Shown here in pieces: positions 1 through 12,040 of a stretch of 64,000 bases of DNA. Position 1 is the stretch's first letter, and every line of letters starts with the position of its first letter. The DNA is from Hedera helix (taxonomy: Eukaryota > Streptophyta > Magnoliopsida > Apiales > Araliaceae): contig OX359274.1 in assembly GCA_947179155.2 (NCBI GenBank), positions 42,006,564-42,070,563 of the forward strand. The letters run 5' to 3'. A program made the position numbers and the translations under genes. Under the pieces are notes generated by a model. It had not been told where the DNA came from, did no database searches, and saw only the letters and a program-made list of their open reading frames with translations.

Positions 1-2400
1 GGAAAACAGATTAATTAGATAGATTTTCATTTTTAAACAACAGTTCTAATCTTATCTTTTTGTTATGGGTAAGTTTTAGACCTAGCTAAATATAGCTATA
101 TATGTATGTAATGCAAAATGAATGAAGATAAATCTCTAGGGAAAATTCTCCCAAAAGTAATTTTAAAAATTTAATAAAATAGAATTATCTTTATAGTTTT
201 ATACAAAACAATAATTATATATATACTATGTATCTATAGTATAAATTGTTACCTAGTTCTTGGTTGGATTAACACGTTTGAATATTCGAATATCTTCAAG
301 ATCTTTCTTTATATGACCTTATACTAAATCTGGAGTGTGGTCTCCAAATTAAGCACTCTTATGAAAAAATACTTTACGTATTTCAATCATATATTTATAT
401 CCTTATTGATCAATATCTCTCTAATGAAATTGATTCATATTAGACTAGGATGAGAATTCTAAGGGATTCTTATTCTGACTCAAATACTTATTCATATATT
501 ATTATCTAATAATAATATACTAAATAAATATTAATTACAATTAATTTCACTAAATAATTGTAATTGCACTTCAGTCCAGGAATTAAATAAAATAAACCCT
601 TTACTAATTAACTGTAAATATTTCTTCTATAGATGTGCATAAATATTTTAAAATTAAATATAATCCCAATATATTTAAACTAATTTCATAAGTCCATAAT
701 TTATCTTAATTTGATCATAAATTGATTTAACAATTAAATCAATCCTTTTAATAATAAATATTAAAAGACTTGGCCAAGATTCTATGATCAATAATAAATT
801 ATCTTATGAAAAATCTTATAGATGTTTTGACAATAATAATGTTCCTAGTGTTAATTAAATATATTACTTAACATTCCGAGGTATTACTTAACACAATATA
901 ATTTCAGTCGTTAGAATATTAAACTAATATCTTTAACAATATTAAGTCCATTATTATTTCTAAATTAAGAAATATTAACAAATTAGTATTTATGTGAAAA
1001 TATTTTATAAATAAAATATTATCACATGATCCGTTTAATATACATCGTTAATGCAAATTAGAAGTCCAACTTCCATGATTAAGATAATTCATCTATATTA
1101 AAGCACTATAACCTACATGATAATCTCTCTAAATTATCATATGTTATAAACTATTATATCTTTATTTATATATATATATATTATGATTTATATCTTCTGT
1201 GTATAATACTTATTTATACACATAAATCATAATATATATAAATTTGGAGATTTATATTAAACATAATAAATGAACATTTAATGAATGGCGAATGATATAC
1301 TTTTATTAATCATAAATGTCCAACATTAATAAACATTAAATAAATAGATAAATAGATTTTTTGTAAAAAAAAAATCCAACAATATCATCTCCCGTTCTAT
1401 TTAAAGATGTTTGCTTCTCCATATTCTTATCTAATTGCTAAATAACTATAGCGACCCTGAATTAAAATAACTATTATCAACCAATTAAAGTCATATATTC
1501 ACAGGCAATGCTAAGAAAAGAAGTAGGCATAAAGAAAATGAAGACCACCTCTTTGAGACATTTTGACAAACAGGTGGGCAATTAATTACCCGTGCCACCA
1601 TTATCTTCTCCTTTCTTGCTAGCTCACAGCTAGTTATGCAATTTCAACTGGGTTCCGTTGTTTTTGCATGAAATATAAACCATTTGGTCCTCAAATTTTA
1701 CATTCCAAAATTTTCCAAGAGTAGTAGAGATACAAAATTTGTAAAGACGAAGAATTTAATTTTATTCCATTTTATCCTCTTAAATTATAAGTTATTAATT
1801 TAGTAGTTGTGATATACTATGATAAAATTATAATATTAAATTCAAATTTTATACTATAATTAATAAAGAACAACTTTTTTTCGTGAAAGGGAAATAGCAA
1901 CTTGTACCTACAATTCAATTTTGTTGTCGGCATCCTTGGATATGCATAATCTACTTAGTTGAAGAGTTTCAAACTTTTTTCATATGCTCGAATCTTACGT
2001 AGTGTGTGTATTAATGTACATTTTATGTACATTTTCTGCCATTTTATGTATTGATTTCCTTATCTTCTTGTCAAGGGTTTTAACTTCTAGATAAGACAAA
2101 TGTAACTTGCAAAAGTTAAAACTTTTAAGTTTCGTTTATTTGCATGAATGATGGGTGAAATATGATTACTTATATTAATTTATTATCATTTAAACTATTT
2201 TATCTTCTGATTAATTTATTATTTAATATGATAGACTATCTATATTTATCATTTCTAAGGTAATTTTTTTTAAAACACATTTAACAATATAAATATTAAA
2301 TTAACGACCCAATAAACATTATCGCAAACAATTATCGACATATTTAAATTTGTCGCAAATAATTATATTGATGGAGTTATCGTTAAAATTAATATTTGTG
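1..2400. repeat. 5' block of tandem unit 1
   Basis: The block starts with ggaaaacagattaattag and recurs at 23682 and 45283 in the same orientation. Shared landmarks in order are the aaatatagctat segment, the ttgctaaataac..agcgaccctgaat segment, the 'ctttgagacattttgacaaa' segment (1550, 24350, 45952) and 'ccttggatatgcataatc' (about 1934, 26279, 46352). The block directly follows the copia remnant in units 1 and 2, so part of it may be that element's 3' LTR; this is inference. No gene is visible in it. In this copy it is interrupted at about 131-1381. Confidence 0.85.
131..1381 (-). mobile_element. Probable old solo LTR (copia-like), reverse orientation
   Basis: The sister blocks at 23682 and 45283 read straight through aatgaatgaaaatatatc, whereas here about 1.25 kb of very AT-rich DNA intervenes. 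Read on the minus strand, the insert begins TGTTGGATTTTTT, a start typical of Ty1/copia LTRs. No coding sequence is seen. No clean target-site duplication was found, so the left boundary and the class are uncertain. Confidence 0.45.
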
Positions 2401-2403
2401 TCG

Positions 2404-2404
2404 T

Positions 2405-2436
<32 letters not shown>
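2404..2436. repeat. (TA)n microsatellite
   Basis: About 16 TA units lie at the point where the unit-1 block gives way to the Helitron-like leader of gene A. Confidence 0.9.
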
Positions 2437-2441
<5 letters not shown>

Positions 2442-2968
2442 AAGTAGAACCATTTTTGAACAAAACCACAACAACGTCTCAGATTGATTTACACAAATTT
2501 AATGGCCCAGATTGATTCTTCCCTACTAAATTTCCTCCCAAAACTCATACTAATAATATAAAAAAAAAAAAAAAAAAAATTACACGTAAACAACATGGGT
2601 CACCCTTTTAGCATTGACGTCTTTTTCCTGTTTTTCGGGTATTGTGGTCGTTATATTTCCACATGCAAATTAATTTGGGTGGGAAATCACATGGGCGGTT
2701 CAGATTCATTCTAATTGATTTGTAAGTTATTTTAGGTTGCAAAGAGTCTTTAGGTAATAGAGTATTTTTAGAATTTTAATCTACGCCGTGCCTTCAGGTA
2801 CAAGCAATTACTTGTCATCTCTTTGGTGTTTTTGCGAGCTATATCGAGAGCAACGATTGTAGTAGGCTTTGACTCATGATATGAGAATCTTTTGTCCAAT
2901 TTCAAGAAAAAATATAGAGAAAAAAAATGTTATGGTGATGCGATTTAATTTGTGTTATGACAATACTT
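2437..2968 (+). mobile_element. Helitron-derived segment forming the leader of gene A
   Basis: About 2585-2968 is an inverted copy of 25190-25565, which lies inside the Helitron at 24667-26203. The matching landmarks include aacaacatgggtcaccc, ttttagcattgacg, catgatatga and tggtgatgcgattta. The part at 2437-2560 resembles the Helitron's 5' end more loosely (tatataaaataaag, acgtctcagattgattta, cctcccaaaa). A poly-A run at 2561-2579 replaces the giant ATT microsatellite of the other copy. Similarity stops at about 2968, exactly where the receptor-kinase TM coding begins. Confidence 0.65.
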
Positions 2969-4305
2969 TCTCATATATGGATATTAATATCTATATTTTC
3001 TACACTTTTAGCTTTAACCATAGTTTCTTCATTCTTGTATTTTTACCTTAGAAGGAGAAAAAAGAGACATTCAAGATCATTATCTATGCCATCAGGCCCA
3101 TCAATCTTCAGAGTATCATATGCAGATCTCCATGAAGCAACTAAAGGTTTCTCACCGGCCAACTTAGTTGGTGTTGGTGGTTTTGGCTCGGTGTACAAAG
3201 GAATACTTCACAGGGATGGAATAATAGTTGCAGTCAAAGTATTTAGCCCTCAGTGTAGAGGAGCAGCAAGCAGTTTCATCGCTGAGTGTGAAGCCTTGAG
3301 AAATATTCGCCACAGAAATCTTGTTAAGATTATAACTGCGTGCTCAAGTGTGGATACTCAAGGTCAAGATTTTAGAACTATTGTTTATGAGTTCATGGTG
3401 GGTGGGAGCTTAGAGAGGTGGCTGCATTTAACAAAAAATACAAGTCATGATGGGTGGATACTGAACCTTGGTTCCAGAATCAACATAGCGATTGATGTGG
3501 CTTATGCACTTGTTTATCTACATCATCATTGTGAAAATCCTATAATACATTGCGATCTAAAGCCAAGCAACATTTTGCTAGACAAGGACATGGTTGCCTG
3601 TGTCGCAGATTTTGGACTGGCAAAGCTCCGTCCTGAATTCCAAAGAGCAGATCGAAGCAGTTTATTTGGATTTAGAGGAACTGTTGGATATGCAGCTCCA
3701 GGTAAAAACACCATAAGACTTGACACATAAAATTTAAAATTTAGAAGTTTAATTTCTTATTGGAATGAGCATTTAAGACTTTAGGCAGAGCCACTAGTAA
3801 GTTAGCATAGAATACATAAATAAAACCTAAACGATAACAATTGTATCAGGACAGACGGAGTAATTTTGAATCTTTCCTTTTCTCTTGGTTAATTCAAACA
3901 CTTGCTGACAAGTCTTCTAACTTTCTTCATTCTGATATTTTGTTGGTAACAGAGTATGGTATAGGAAACATGGCGTCAACCAAGGGGGATGTCTACAGCT
4001 TTGGAATCTTTTTATTGGAGATGCTTATAGGGAAGAAGCCTATTGATCCTATGTTTCATGGAGGTCTCAACCTTCAATACTATGCTTCAAATGCCTTGCC
4101 TAATCGTGTAATGGACATTATTGACACAACCTTGAAGAGAATAGCATCTGAAAATGAACAGAGTTGCAAACAAATGGAGGAGTGTTTGACTATATTGTTA
4201 AAGCCTGGTACGGTATGCTCCATGACATCACCACAAAAGCGACCAAATATGAATGATGTATTAGGTATACTGCAATCAATTAAGAATACCTATTATGAGT
4301 ACTGA
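2957..4305 (+). CDS. Gene A: LRR-XII-type TM receptor kinase without ectodomain
   Basis: The exons are 2957-3701 and 3953-4305, with a 251-bp intron (CCAG|GTAAAA ... AACAG|AGTATGG) that restores APEYG. The product is 365 aa. Residues 5-30 are a TM helix (ILISIFSTLL..TIVSSFLYFY) followed by basic RRRKKR. The kinase domain has the glycine loop GVGGFGSVYKG, the Lys of VAVKVF, the catalytic loop HCDLKPSN and DFG, so it should be active and is of the non-RD type. The family normally carries a signal peptide and about 20 LRRs before the TM, and all of that is missing. The ATG lies in Helitron-derived sequence. The C-terminal lobe reads LLKPGTVCSM where paralogues have MFNIGVKCS, a local compensated change. 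It may encode a membrane-anchored kinase or be a 5'-truncated pseudogene; the reading frame is intact. Confidence 0.75.
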
Positions 4306-4689
4306 TGGGCCAATTCTAACATAAAGAATGCTACATATTATGATATAGAGGATGCTACACTGGAAGATGGGGCAACGACTGAAACACAGTTTAAAATCTT
4401 TGAGATTACAACCCAATCTTGAGGATGTTCTGAAGCAATGAGAATGTACTGAAGCACAAGCCAGACAATATCTCATCCATGCATGTGTCACAAGATAAGA
4501 CGTCAGTTGGGAAGTTAGTTGTGGGAATTAAGAGATTAGGCAGGAGAAAAAAATTCAAAAGTTGCTGGTTTGAAGTTAGTTGTATTGGAGGAAATTGAGG
4601 GCAGCGTATAAGAGAAGGGGTGATTGTAATCGTTTTTAATCTTGGGCAGTTTCTGTTCTTTATCACTCAGATTTTTTAGTTCAAAATAA
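4306..4689. other. Unassigned stretch, possibly copia-LTR derived
   Basis: This lies between the stop of gene A and the partial unit-block copy. It contains agttagttgtgggaattaag, gcgtataagagaagggg and a gattgtaatcg stretch that look like a copia LTR promoter and R region. No ends or target-site duplication could be defined, and no gene is seen. Confidence 0.3.
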
Positions 4690-5060
4690 GAGTCTTATAC
4701 GAGGTTGTTGCACACTTATGAATCTAATCATATATGGATCTTATGTCTTTCTAAAATCTATTCTACAGATCAATAGGCTTATATAGAACGAAGCACAAGC
4801 CGATTAATTTTACCTGTGCTGCTTTAGCTGAAATGTGTAAGATCTTCAGAACCTCTGTTTAAATTCCTGGCCAACATTGATCAACCTCATGCAACATTTC
4901 CATGTTATAGTGCCTGCAACCAAAACAACAATATCAATTCATTAGTTTTTCAACAATGCAACCTCTTTGAGACATTTTGACAAACAGGTGGGCAGTTAAT
5001 TACCTGTGCCACCATTTTCCTGTCAAGCTCGCAGCTGATTCCTGATTGAATATGAAGAGC
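4690..5060 (+). repeat. Partial second copy of the unit 5' block
   Basis: It carries the run from 'ttatgtctttctaaaatc' through the 'ctttgagacattttgacaaa' segment to 'agctcgcagctgattcctga', homologous to 24020-24430 and 45650-46035. Its position downstream of gene A suggests gene A once belonged to a further small tandem unit. Confidence 0.7.
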
Positions 5061-5785
5061 TCATTCACCATTTACTAGCAAGTATTATATATAAAGTGTT
5101 TGCCATTGGCTCGTCAATTTTATTTTTCAAAATATTAAGATTAACCTAGAGGTATCATGGTATTTTTCTTTCAATTATTTATTTGCTCAAAAACCCCACT
5201 TGTTTTGAATATTTTATTCATAATCTTGACTCCTTAAATCAAAACTATAAATATAACATTATCAGATATTGTATCATTAGAGACTTGTTACCCAAGATTA
5301 TTTGATTAGTCATCATTATGTCTTAACTCACTGTCCATATCGGAGTTCCCCATCTTTGTTAGTTAGTACTTAGGAGGGGGAGTTGAACTTCCTTTAACTA
5401 GACAAAACTCAGTTCACATGTAGGATACCAGATATTTTGCAACACCATATACCTGATAGAATCATCAAAGACTTGACTTTTCCAAGCACTGCAGCTGCTA
5501 ATTTAAATAAGATTCAGAGTTTGTTCAGAACCGATTTCCAATGCCGCTGCTAATTTATAAAGTTCTATTTTGAAGTGGCTGGCAATGTAAGCTTGCCACT
5601 TGAGACTACTGACTCGTCCTATTTCATTGATTTTGGACCTACCCAATAAGTTACATCATTCTATATGGAAAATTTACTAATGTGTTGTTGTGAATTGTGA
5701 TTGGATATGTACAATTGTAAATCATTAATTAATTATAATTGATGACATTTATTTTTTGTAACTATATTTTATCACCATAATATTT
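5061..5785. other. No gene seen
   Basis: AT-rich intergenic sequence without a long reading frame or a repeat recognised elsewhere in the window. Confidence 0.6.
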
Positions 5786-6132
5786 AGGAGTGTGCAACCG
5801 TTATTTACTAACTGGACCGATACTAAATTTAGAGAAACTCGGTACAGACACCGGTACCAGTTGAACCGGTATATTGAACAGATAAGCCGGTTCGGTACCG
5901 ATAAAAACTGGTTACCGAAAATTAATATAATTATTTAATAATAATAATAATAATAAATGAAAAAACTGGTACTATTCGATAAATACCGAATCATAAAAAC
6001 TTGGTACCGAAAAATCGGTATATACCAGATTTTTTGTACCGGTATCGGACCTGGTAATTTTATACCTGACCGTTTGGTCCGGACCTGTCCAAAAAACCGA
6101 ATTTACCCCCAAAAAAAATGCACACCCTTGAT
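5786..6132. mobile_element. MITE-like element rich in CGGTACCG motifs
   Basis: The ends are aggagtgtgca and tgcacaccctt, imperfect terminal inverted repeats of about 11 bp. The interior repeats ccggtacc / cggtaccg / accgaa many times in both orientations. Elements with (G)GGTGTGCA ends and a 'cggttcggta' interior are a common dispersed plant repeat. No target-site duplication was identified. A related fragment ('tcgatttttcgatttttggt' ... 'ttttgtgtgcactccta') lies at about 53415-53515. Confidence 0.55.
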
Positions 6133-7159
6133 AACATTCCTCTTAAAAAAATAAAGCCACCCGTTGGATTAACTTGATGGGATGAAGATGTGGGCAATTA
6201 TTTGTGTAAATACCAAATTGAAGCTTTTCTTGTTTTCTTTCTTACTTTTTAAAGCTAGTTATTTATTAGGAAGATAGAAGAGAGGAGAGGTGGATATTGG
6301 ATTCCTAAATATAAACTATATTAGACGCGGAATAAAATTAATGAGAAAAAATTAGGGAGAGAAAACAATAATGTAGGATAAATGAAATTTACGCGATAAG
6401 TTTATGAGTAAAATTCTATAATAATTTTTTTTTGTGTGTGTGTGTTTTATATATAGTTTTCAGACGCAATATGTATGTCTGAATACTAATATTAGTAATT
6501 CATGTTAGATGGATTATTGTCCTTCAATATATAACATTTAACAAATAGTATTAAGACACTTAATACTAAACTAATATGTTTATTAAAAACGTGACAACAT
6601 GATTAACCTACTTAATACATAAATTTTGTATACAATAACATGACACTACACATTTTGTTAATCTTTCCATCTCAGGACAAATATTCTCAATTGATTTTTA
6701 TGGCCAAATTGATCATCTTTTAAATTAATATATTTTATTTATACAAGTTTGATAGCCCGTGTAAGACACGGGCTAGTGTGAAAGATTTTTAAAAAAAATA
6801 TATTTTAATTTATTTTATAAGTATTATTTGTTTATCTTATTTAAATATTGATCATCACGTGTTATTATTATTTTTATATGGTATAATTTAGAGTTTTTAT
6901 TATAAATAAAAGTTTTGGAATGACTCCTCGAAAAAAGAATTTTATGGGAGAAGAAGAGTTTGGGAAAGAACGATCTTCGACCTTATCTAAATTAGGTTAA
7001 GCCAAACTCGGTTAATTGACTCGTGACCAACGAAGTTGATTCAGAATAATTGAATTTGAGATCGCTTTGATTCGGAATAATTGGATTTATGATCGCTTGT
7101 TACGTTATTATAACGAAAGTGACTCGGAATAATTGAATTCGGGATCGCCTATTGCGTTG
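6133..7159. other. No gene seen; one hairpin
   Basis: AT-rich intergenic DNA. The only notable feature is the perfect hairpin agcccgtgt-aag-acacgggct at 6754-6774, whose right arm runs into CTAGT. This resembles a Helitron 3' terminus, but a matching 5' TC end was not found. Confidence 0.5.
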
Positions 7160-7421
7160 TTATATATTAGTATTGATGCAAAATGCCTATAAACATTATA
7201 AACTATCAAAAAAGAAGAAATAAAGTAGAAATAAAATAGAAATGCGAATATTAATGCTACGCTTGAATTGAATAAATGAAATGGTTGAAAAAAATAAAAT
7301 AATTTTTTAAACATCTCAAGTGCATTTTTAAGTATCTTAAGCCCCGATTATCCGCCTGTTTCATGAAAATGTATTTGTTATTTGATTATATAAAATACTC
7401 AATTATACTACATATTTTCTA

Positions 7422-8044
7422 TGTAAAAACCTGAATTTTATGAAATACAAAATTTAATTTTTCTTCATATATATTTTTTCTGAAACAGTAAGTGGTTAAA
7501 TTAACAAAGTAAAAAGTTAAGGATGGTATGTGCAAATTTTATTTTGTCGGACAATATTCGTTTTATCGGAAAATATTCGGATCGTACGACGGCTCCGAAA
7601 TAACCAATCATTGGTGGACCCCACAACGAAATATTACATTTTTAAATAAAAATAGTCAACGGTGTTATCACTGTTAAAATACCAGTGATAAAAGAATAGT
7701 AGCATACGGTATTTTATGGTATTTTATAGTATTTTACTGTAGCATACGGTATTTTATAGTAGTACACGGTATTGCACAATATCTTATATTATTGATCTGA
7801 TAACGTGGTTATTGCACAGTATTCATCAATAATTGTTATTACACAGTATTTTATATTATTGATTTAATAATTGTCATTACACTGTATTTTATATCATTGA
7901 ACCAATAATTGTTATTGCACTGTATTTTAAAATTATTGAAACTAATAATTGTCATAGTAGCAAATATACAGTAAGTTATATTATTAAATATTAGTAATGT
8001 GTTTATTACATTATTATTGTAGCATTATTTTATATGTAGGACAC

Positions 8045-8102
<58 letters not shown>

Positions 8103-9822
8103 TAAAAATAAATTATTATTATATGTGAATTGTATGTGGACCCTCTGTGGGGCCCACATAAATAATGAAAAATGTGAATTTGCTGGGGAAGAAAAAGCAG
8201 TCAGGCGGCTGCTGAATTTTTCAGCACTGGCGTGCAGCACGCCAGCTCACCTACGACACATAGTACCTTCTTTTCTCCTATAAATAGCTTGCTCAGCTGA
8301 ATAGAAAAATCACACCTAAAATATAAAAATTTTATGCAAGTATTTTGTGAGTTTTCTCTGTTAATAGTAAGGTTATCTTGAGTGTTTGTAAACCAAAGCG
8401 GGAATTTTTCAAATAAGTATTTTATTAAATAGTAGTAATTACACAAATACATATTTCGCACGGTATTCACAAATCTTCCTTTATAAGACTCTTCTTTGAG
8501 AAGATTTATTTTAAAAAGTTTTCTTAGGAAGATTTATTTTGAAATATTATTTCAAAAAATTATTTTTGAAATTATTATTTTACACTATAAAAATTTATAT
8601 TATATAAATAATTTTGATATATATGAGTTATCGTATACCTTGAAATTTATTTGTGGTAATTACTAATTATATTATAAATATATAGGTTGATCAATCTCAC
8701 TTTTATCAATATCCAGTCACGTGATAAGGTAAGGGATACCATCTTTTTCATCTTCCATTATTCAAACTTACTACGGTAAGTGATATCATTTCTTTTATAC
8801 TCTTAAACTTATTATGGTAAGTATTGTTCGATAAAACTTCTGAAATGATTATATGTTCCTTAATAGTTTGCACTTCATCTAATATCATTTTAATTGAATC
8901 TTCCTCTTTTCTGAACCTTTCTATTTGAACTGTAACTGTTATTCTGAACTGAGGATCTTGAATATCATTTTTGAATTTCACTCCACATCATGTTGATAAT
9001 TTGGACATTATTTGAATCTGCACAAAGTAAAATTATAAACTTCCGATATTTATTGTTTATCTTGTTTCTTCTGTTTATCATTTATATCACTGTTGTTATT
9101 CTAATAATCATAATTAAGTTGTTATGGATATCTGTAGCATGAGGCACAGATTGGATAAATGTGTTGATAGATTAAAGGCGATATATTTGATAATGTGTCT
9201 TTTATGGCACGTGGTGAATGTTATCTTTGGCCCGTAGTGCAAAGATGAACTATTGATTTGCATGATTATGACCAGAAATTGTAAATTGGTATTATCATGA
9301 TCAGTGGTGTTTCAGATGATAAAAGTTGATGATGTTTTTCTTAAAAAAAGAAGCGAGTGGACATTATGGTTTATATGATTTTTCTAATGGTTGTTATTTT
9401 GCTGCAGTTGTTGATCTAAACTTTGTTTAAGAATTTAACTGTAGTTGTTGAATTAAAACTTGTTGTTTAAATTATTCTATCAAGAACTTAACTGTTGAAG
9501 GCTAACGATAATTTATTCGTCATTATCTTAGTCATGATATTAATTACTGTGTTATTTGAGTCCAACCTTTTCTTTTGTTCCATTATTTTTTAACAGGAGA
9601 TGGAAGAGTAACTGAGTCTAGTCGAGAGATGGAGTAAAAGTCCGAGTTGTAGCTGTATTAGTCTTAATAAGTTATAAAATAGTTAGACAATAATAATGAA
9701 AACTTAGTTGTGTATTATTTGAATACTGTATTGTGGTACGTTGTACGTTACATTGTAATAGTTGTTGTGTATTTTAATAACTCAAATTTAGACTGTGTGA
9801 GCCCAGATTTGAGGATGTCATA
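7422..9822 (+). mobile_element. Solo LTR (Ty3/gypsy-like), 2.4 kb
   Basis: It starts TGTAAAAACCTGAATTTTATG and ends GATGTCATA, flanked by a 5-bp target duplication ttcta (7417-7421 and 9823-9827). The final A of the canonical TG..CA ending is retained but the C has become T. The uninterrupted sister site at about 11690 (cacatgctttctaaataatt) confirms the insertion. It is the same family as the LTR at 29552-32490 (shared tttgtcggacaatattcg, acggtattttatggtatttt, gcccagatttg), but lacks that copy's 92-bp and 73-bp tandem arrays. It contains no coding sequence. The long LTR with a gacCCCGAATTTT-type start suits a gypsy chromovirus; that assignment is inference. Confidence 0.88.
8048..8113. repeat. 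(AAT)n microsatellite inside the solo LTR
   Basis: About 18 ATA/AAT units followed by aaaataaaaataaatta. Confidence 0.9.
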
Positions 9823-10170
9823 TTCTAAATAATTCTCATTAGAGAGAAAATTAAAAAGGCAAAAACCAATAATATTGCCCTTTTTCGAAGTACGAAAGAA
9901 TCAATTTCCAGAATAAGATAAAAATAAAAATCTACAAGTTGAAGTTGAAGAGTTTTTTTCCGGAGTAAGAAAAAAAATCAAAATCTGAGAGTCCTTTTTA
10001 GCGATAACTAAATTACTGGAGGAAATTGATATAAAAAAAATCAAACATGTAACGGAGGGGATCCCGTGCAACATTTTATCTTATGTTATATATTTGTTTA
10101 GTATTAAAACTTGCATTAAATGGTTGCTTCAAAACTTCCATATTAGAAGTTATTTAAGAAAATGTATAAT

Positions 10171-11459
10171 TTAGTTTGTTACACAAATTAAACACGGTAA
10201 AAAAAATATTAAATTAATGTTACATAGTAATTATGTAAAGTGACTTTAAATAAGGAGTAATTTTAAATTTTACTTACCCCTTTCCGAAAGCTCCGCGGGA
10301 CCACTTATCACTTTTTAATAGTGTAGATGAATATAGTGTTTGATTATTGTGTGTGTAAACTTGTCCAAAATTTAATTATAAATGCAAAAAGTACGCAAAA
10401 CGGTTCAAGTGAGATGTATCTAAAATTGCTCTTATGTATGGGTACTGTACTAATGAGAAGAACAATACTGATATAATATTCATAACTATCATCAATTCAT
10501 CACAAACTGATAATGTTGTTTTTGAATCATCTTCAGCTGATTTGTTTTATTTACTAATTTAGATTGAAATTTAAAAACACTAATTTATTATATCTTGATA
10601 TGTCGAGACTCAATCTCCCAATCTCATTTATTATCATAAGTTGAATACTAACACTTGGGCCAAAGCTTTTAGTGTGAATACTCTTAAGTTCCATGTTTCC
10701 ATCCAAAGAATCCGGCTCAAGAAGTAGTGATTATCTTGAATATGATATGTAATTCGTTTTAAATTATAAGATAGATATTATTTTTTAAAAATTAATTTTA
10801 AATATTTTTAAACTTAATTGAAATGATTTCATTTAATTAATTTAAATATAATTTTAAAAATTATAAGTTATCTAAAAATTATTATTAATTATATAATTTA
10901 TTATTTAAGTCAATTTTAAATAATTATTAATATTAATTTTATAATTTAAAACCGGGTGAATATATGATATTTGATCAAAACCCTTCGAAGCGCATACTCT
11001 GTGACAACCTATAAATATAAAAAAAAAAAAATTAAAGAAAAAGAAAGTTGTATACCGAAAGTACAAATACCGGGAAAAAGTCGTGTGAATTTATTTCTCT
11101 CTGCCACCAAAGTCTTTGTTCATTTAGTGGACTAGGTAGGGCTTAGTGTAACACACCGGGTCAACAACTTAAATCAATCACACAAAGCCTCCGTCAGAAA
11201 CCGACTTTTTTTCTGCTATTCATTATCTTTCCCCTTGTATACTCTTATGTTTGTTCGTAAAGATAATATATTATATTAAATTATTAATTTTAAGTTCGAA
11301 AATAATAAAATAACTTAAAAGAGAGATTATTTAATATTATGTAATATTCAACTAGATAGTATAATTCTTATTATTTGAGACTAAAAATTTATGAACAAAA
11401 TTAATCTTTATTTTTATTTAAAATAATCGAGACATCCTATATTATTTATTTATATTCAA
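10171..11459. repeat. Intergenic duplicated segment, copy 1
   Basis: It contains tatgggtactgtactaatga (10438), atattcataactatcatc, accgaaagtacaaataccg (11055) and agtctttgttcatttagtgg. The same series recurs about 2.74-2.80 kb downstream (13245, 13793) and partly at 48590-48990 and 62490-62720. No gene is visible; these are likely relics of receptor-gene upstream regions copied repeatedly. Confidence 0.7.
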
Positions 11460-12040
11460 ACTAACGAGAAAATGCCTATACATATTATAAATTATCAAAA
11501 AAAAAAATAAATAAAATAAAAATGTCAATATTAATCCTACGTTTGAATTGAAGAAATAAAATAAATAAAAAAATAAAATAAATTTTTAAACATCTCAAGT
11601 ACACTTTTAAATATCTTAAGCCCCGATTATGCGCCTATTTTGAGAATATATTTATTATTTGATTATATAAAATACTCAATTATATCACATGCTTTCTAAA
11701 TAATTCTCATTAGAGAGGAAATTAAAAAGGCAAAAACCAATAATTTTGCCCTTTTTCGAAGTACGAAAGAATCAATTTCCAGAATAAGATAAAAATAAAA
11801 CTCTACAAGTTGAAGAGTTTTTTTTCCGGAGTAAGAAAAAAAATCAAAATCTGCGAGTCCTTTTTAGCGATAACTGAATTACTAGGGGAAATTGATAATA
11901 ATAAAAAAAATCGAACATGTAATGGAGGGGATCCCGTGCAATATTAATTTTAGCTTATGTTATATCATTGTTTAGTATTAAAATTTGCATTAAATGTTTA
12001 CTTTAAAACTTCCATATTAGAAGCTATTTAAGAAAGAAAA
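11460..12040. repeat. Duplicated segment, copy 2 with the empty LTR site
   Basis: This is the sister of 7160-10170 without the solo LTR. It reads gattatataaaatactcaat then cacatgctttctaaataatt without interruption, and so is a related empty site. Confidence 0.85.

Larger units (their letters stand above)
7160..10170. repeat. Duplicated segment, copy 1 (carries a solo LTR)
   Basis: 7160-7421 plus 9823-10170 is collinear with 11460-12040. Shared landmarks are catctcaagtg/acac, taagccccgattat, gattatataaaatactcaat, aataattctcattagagag, ccctttttcgaagtacga and ggaggggatcccgtgcaa. The copies differ mainly by the 2.4-kb LTR inserted in this one. Confidence 0.85.
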
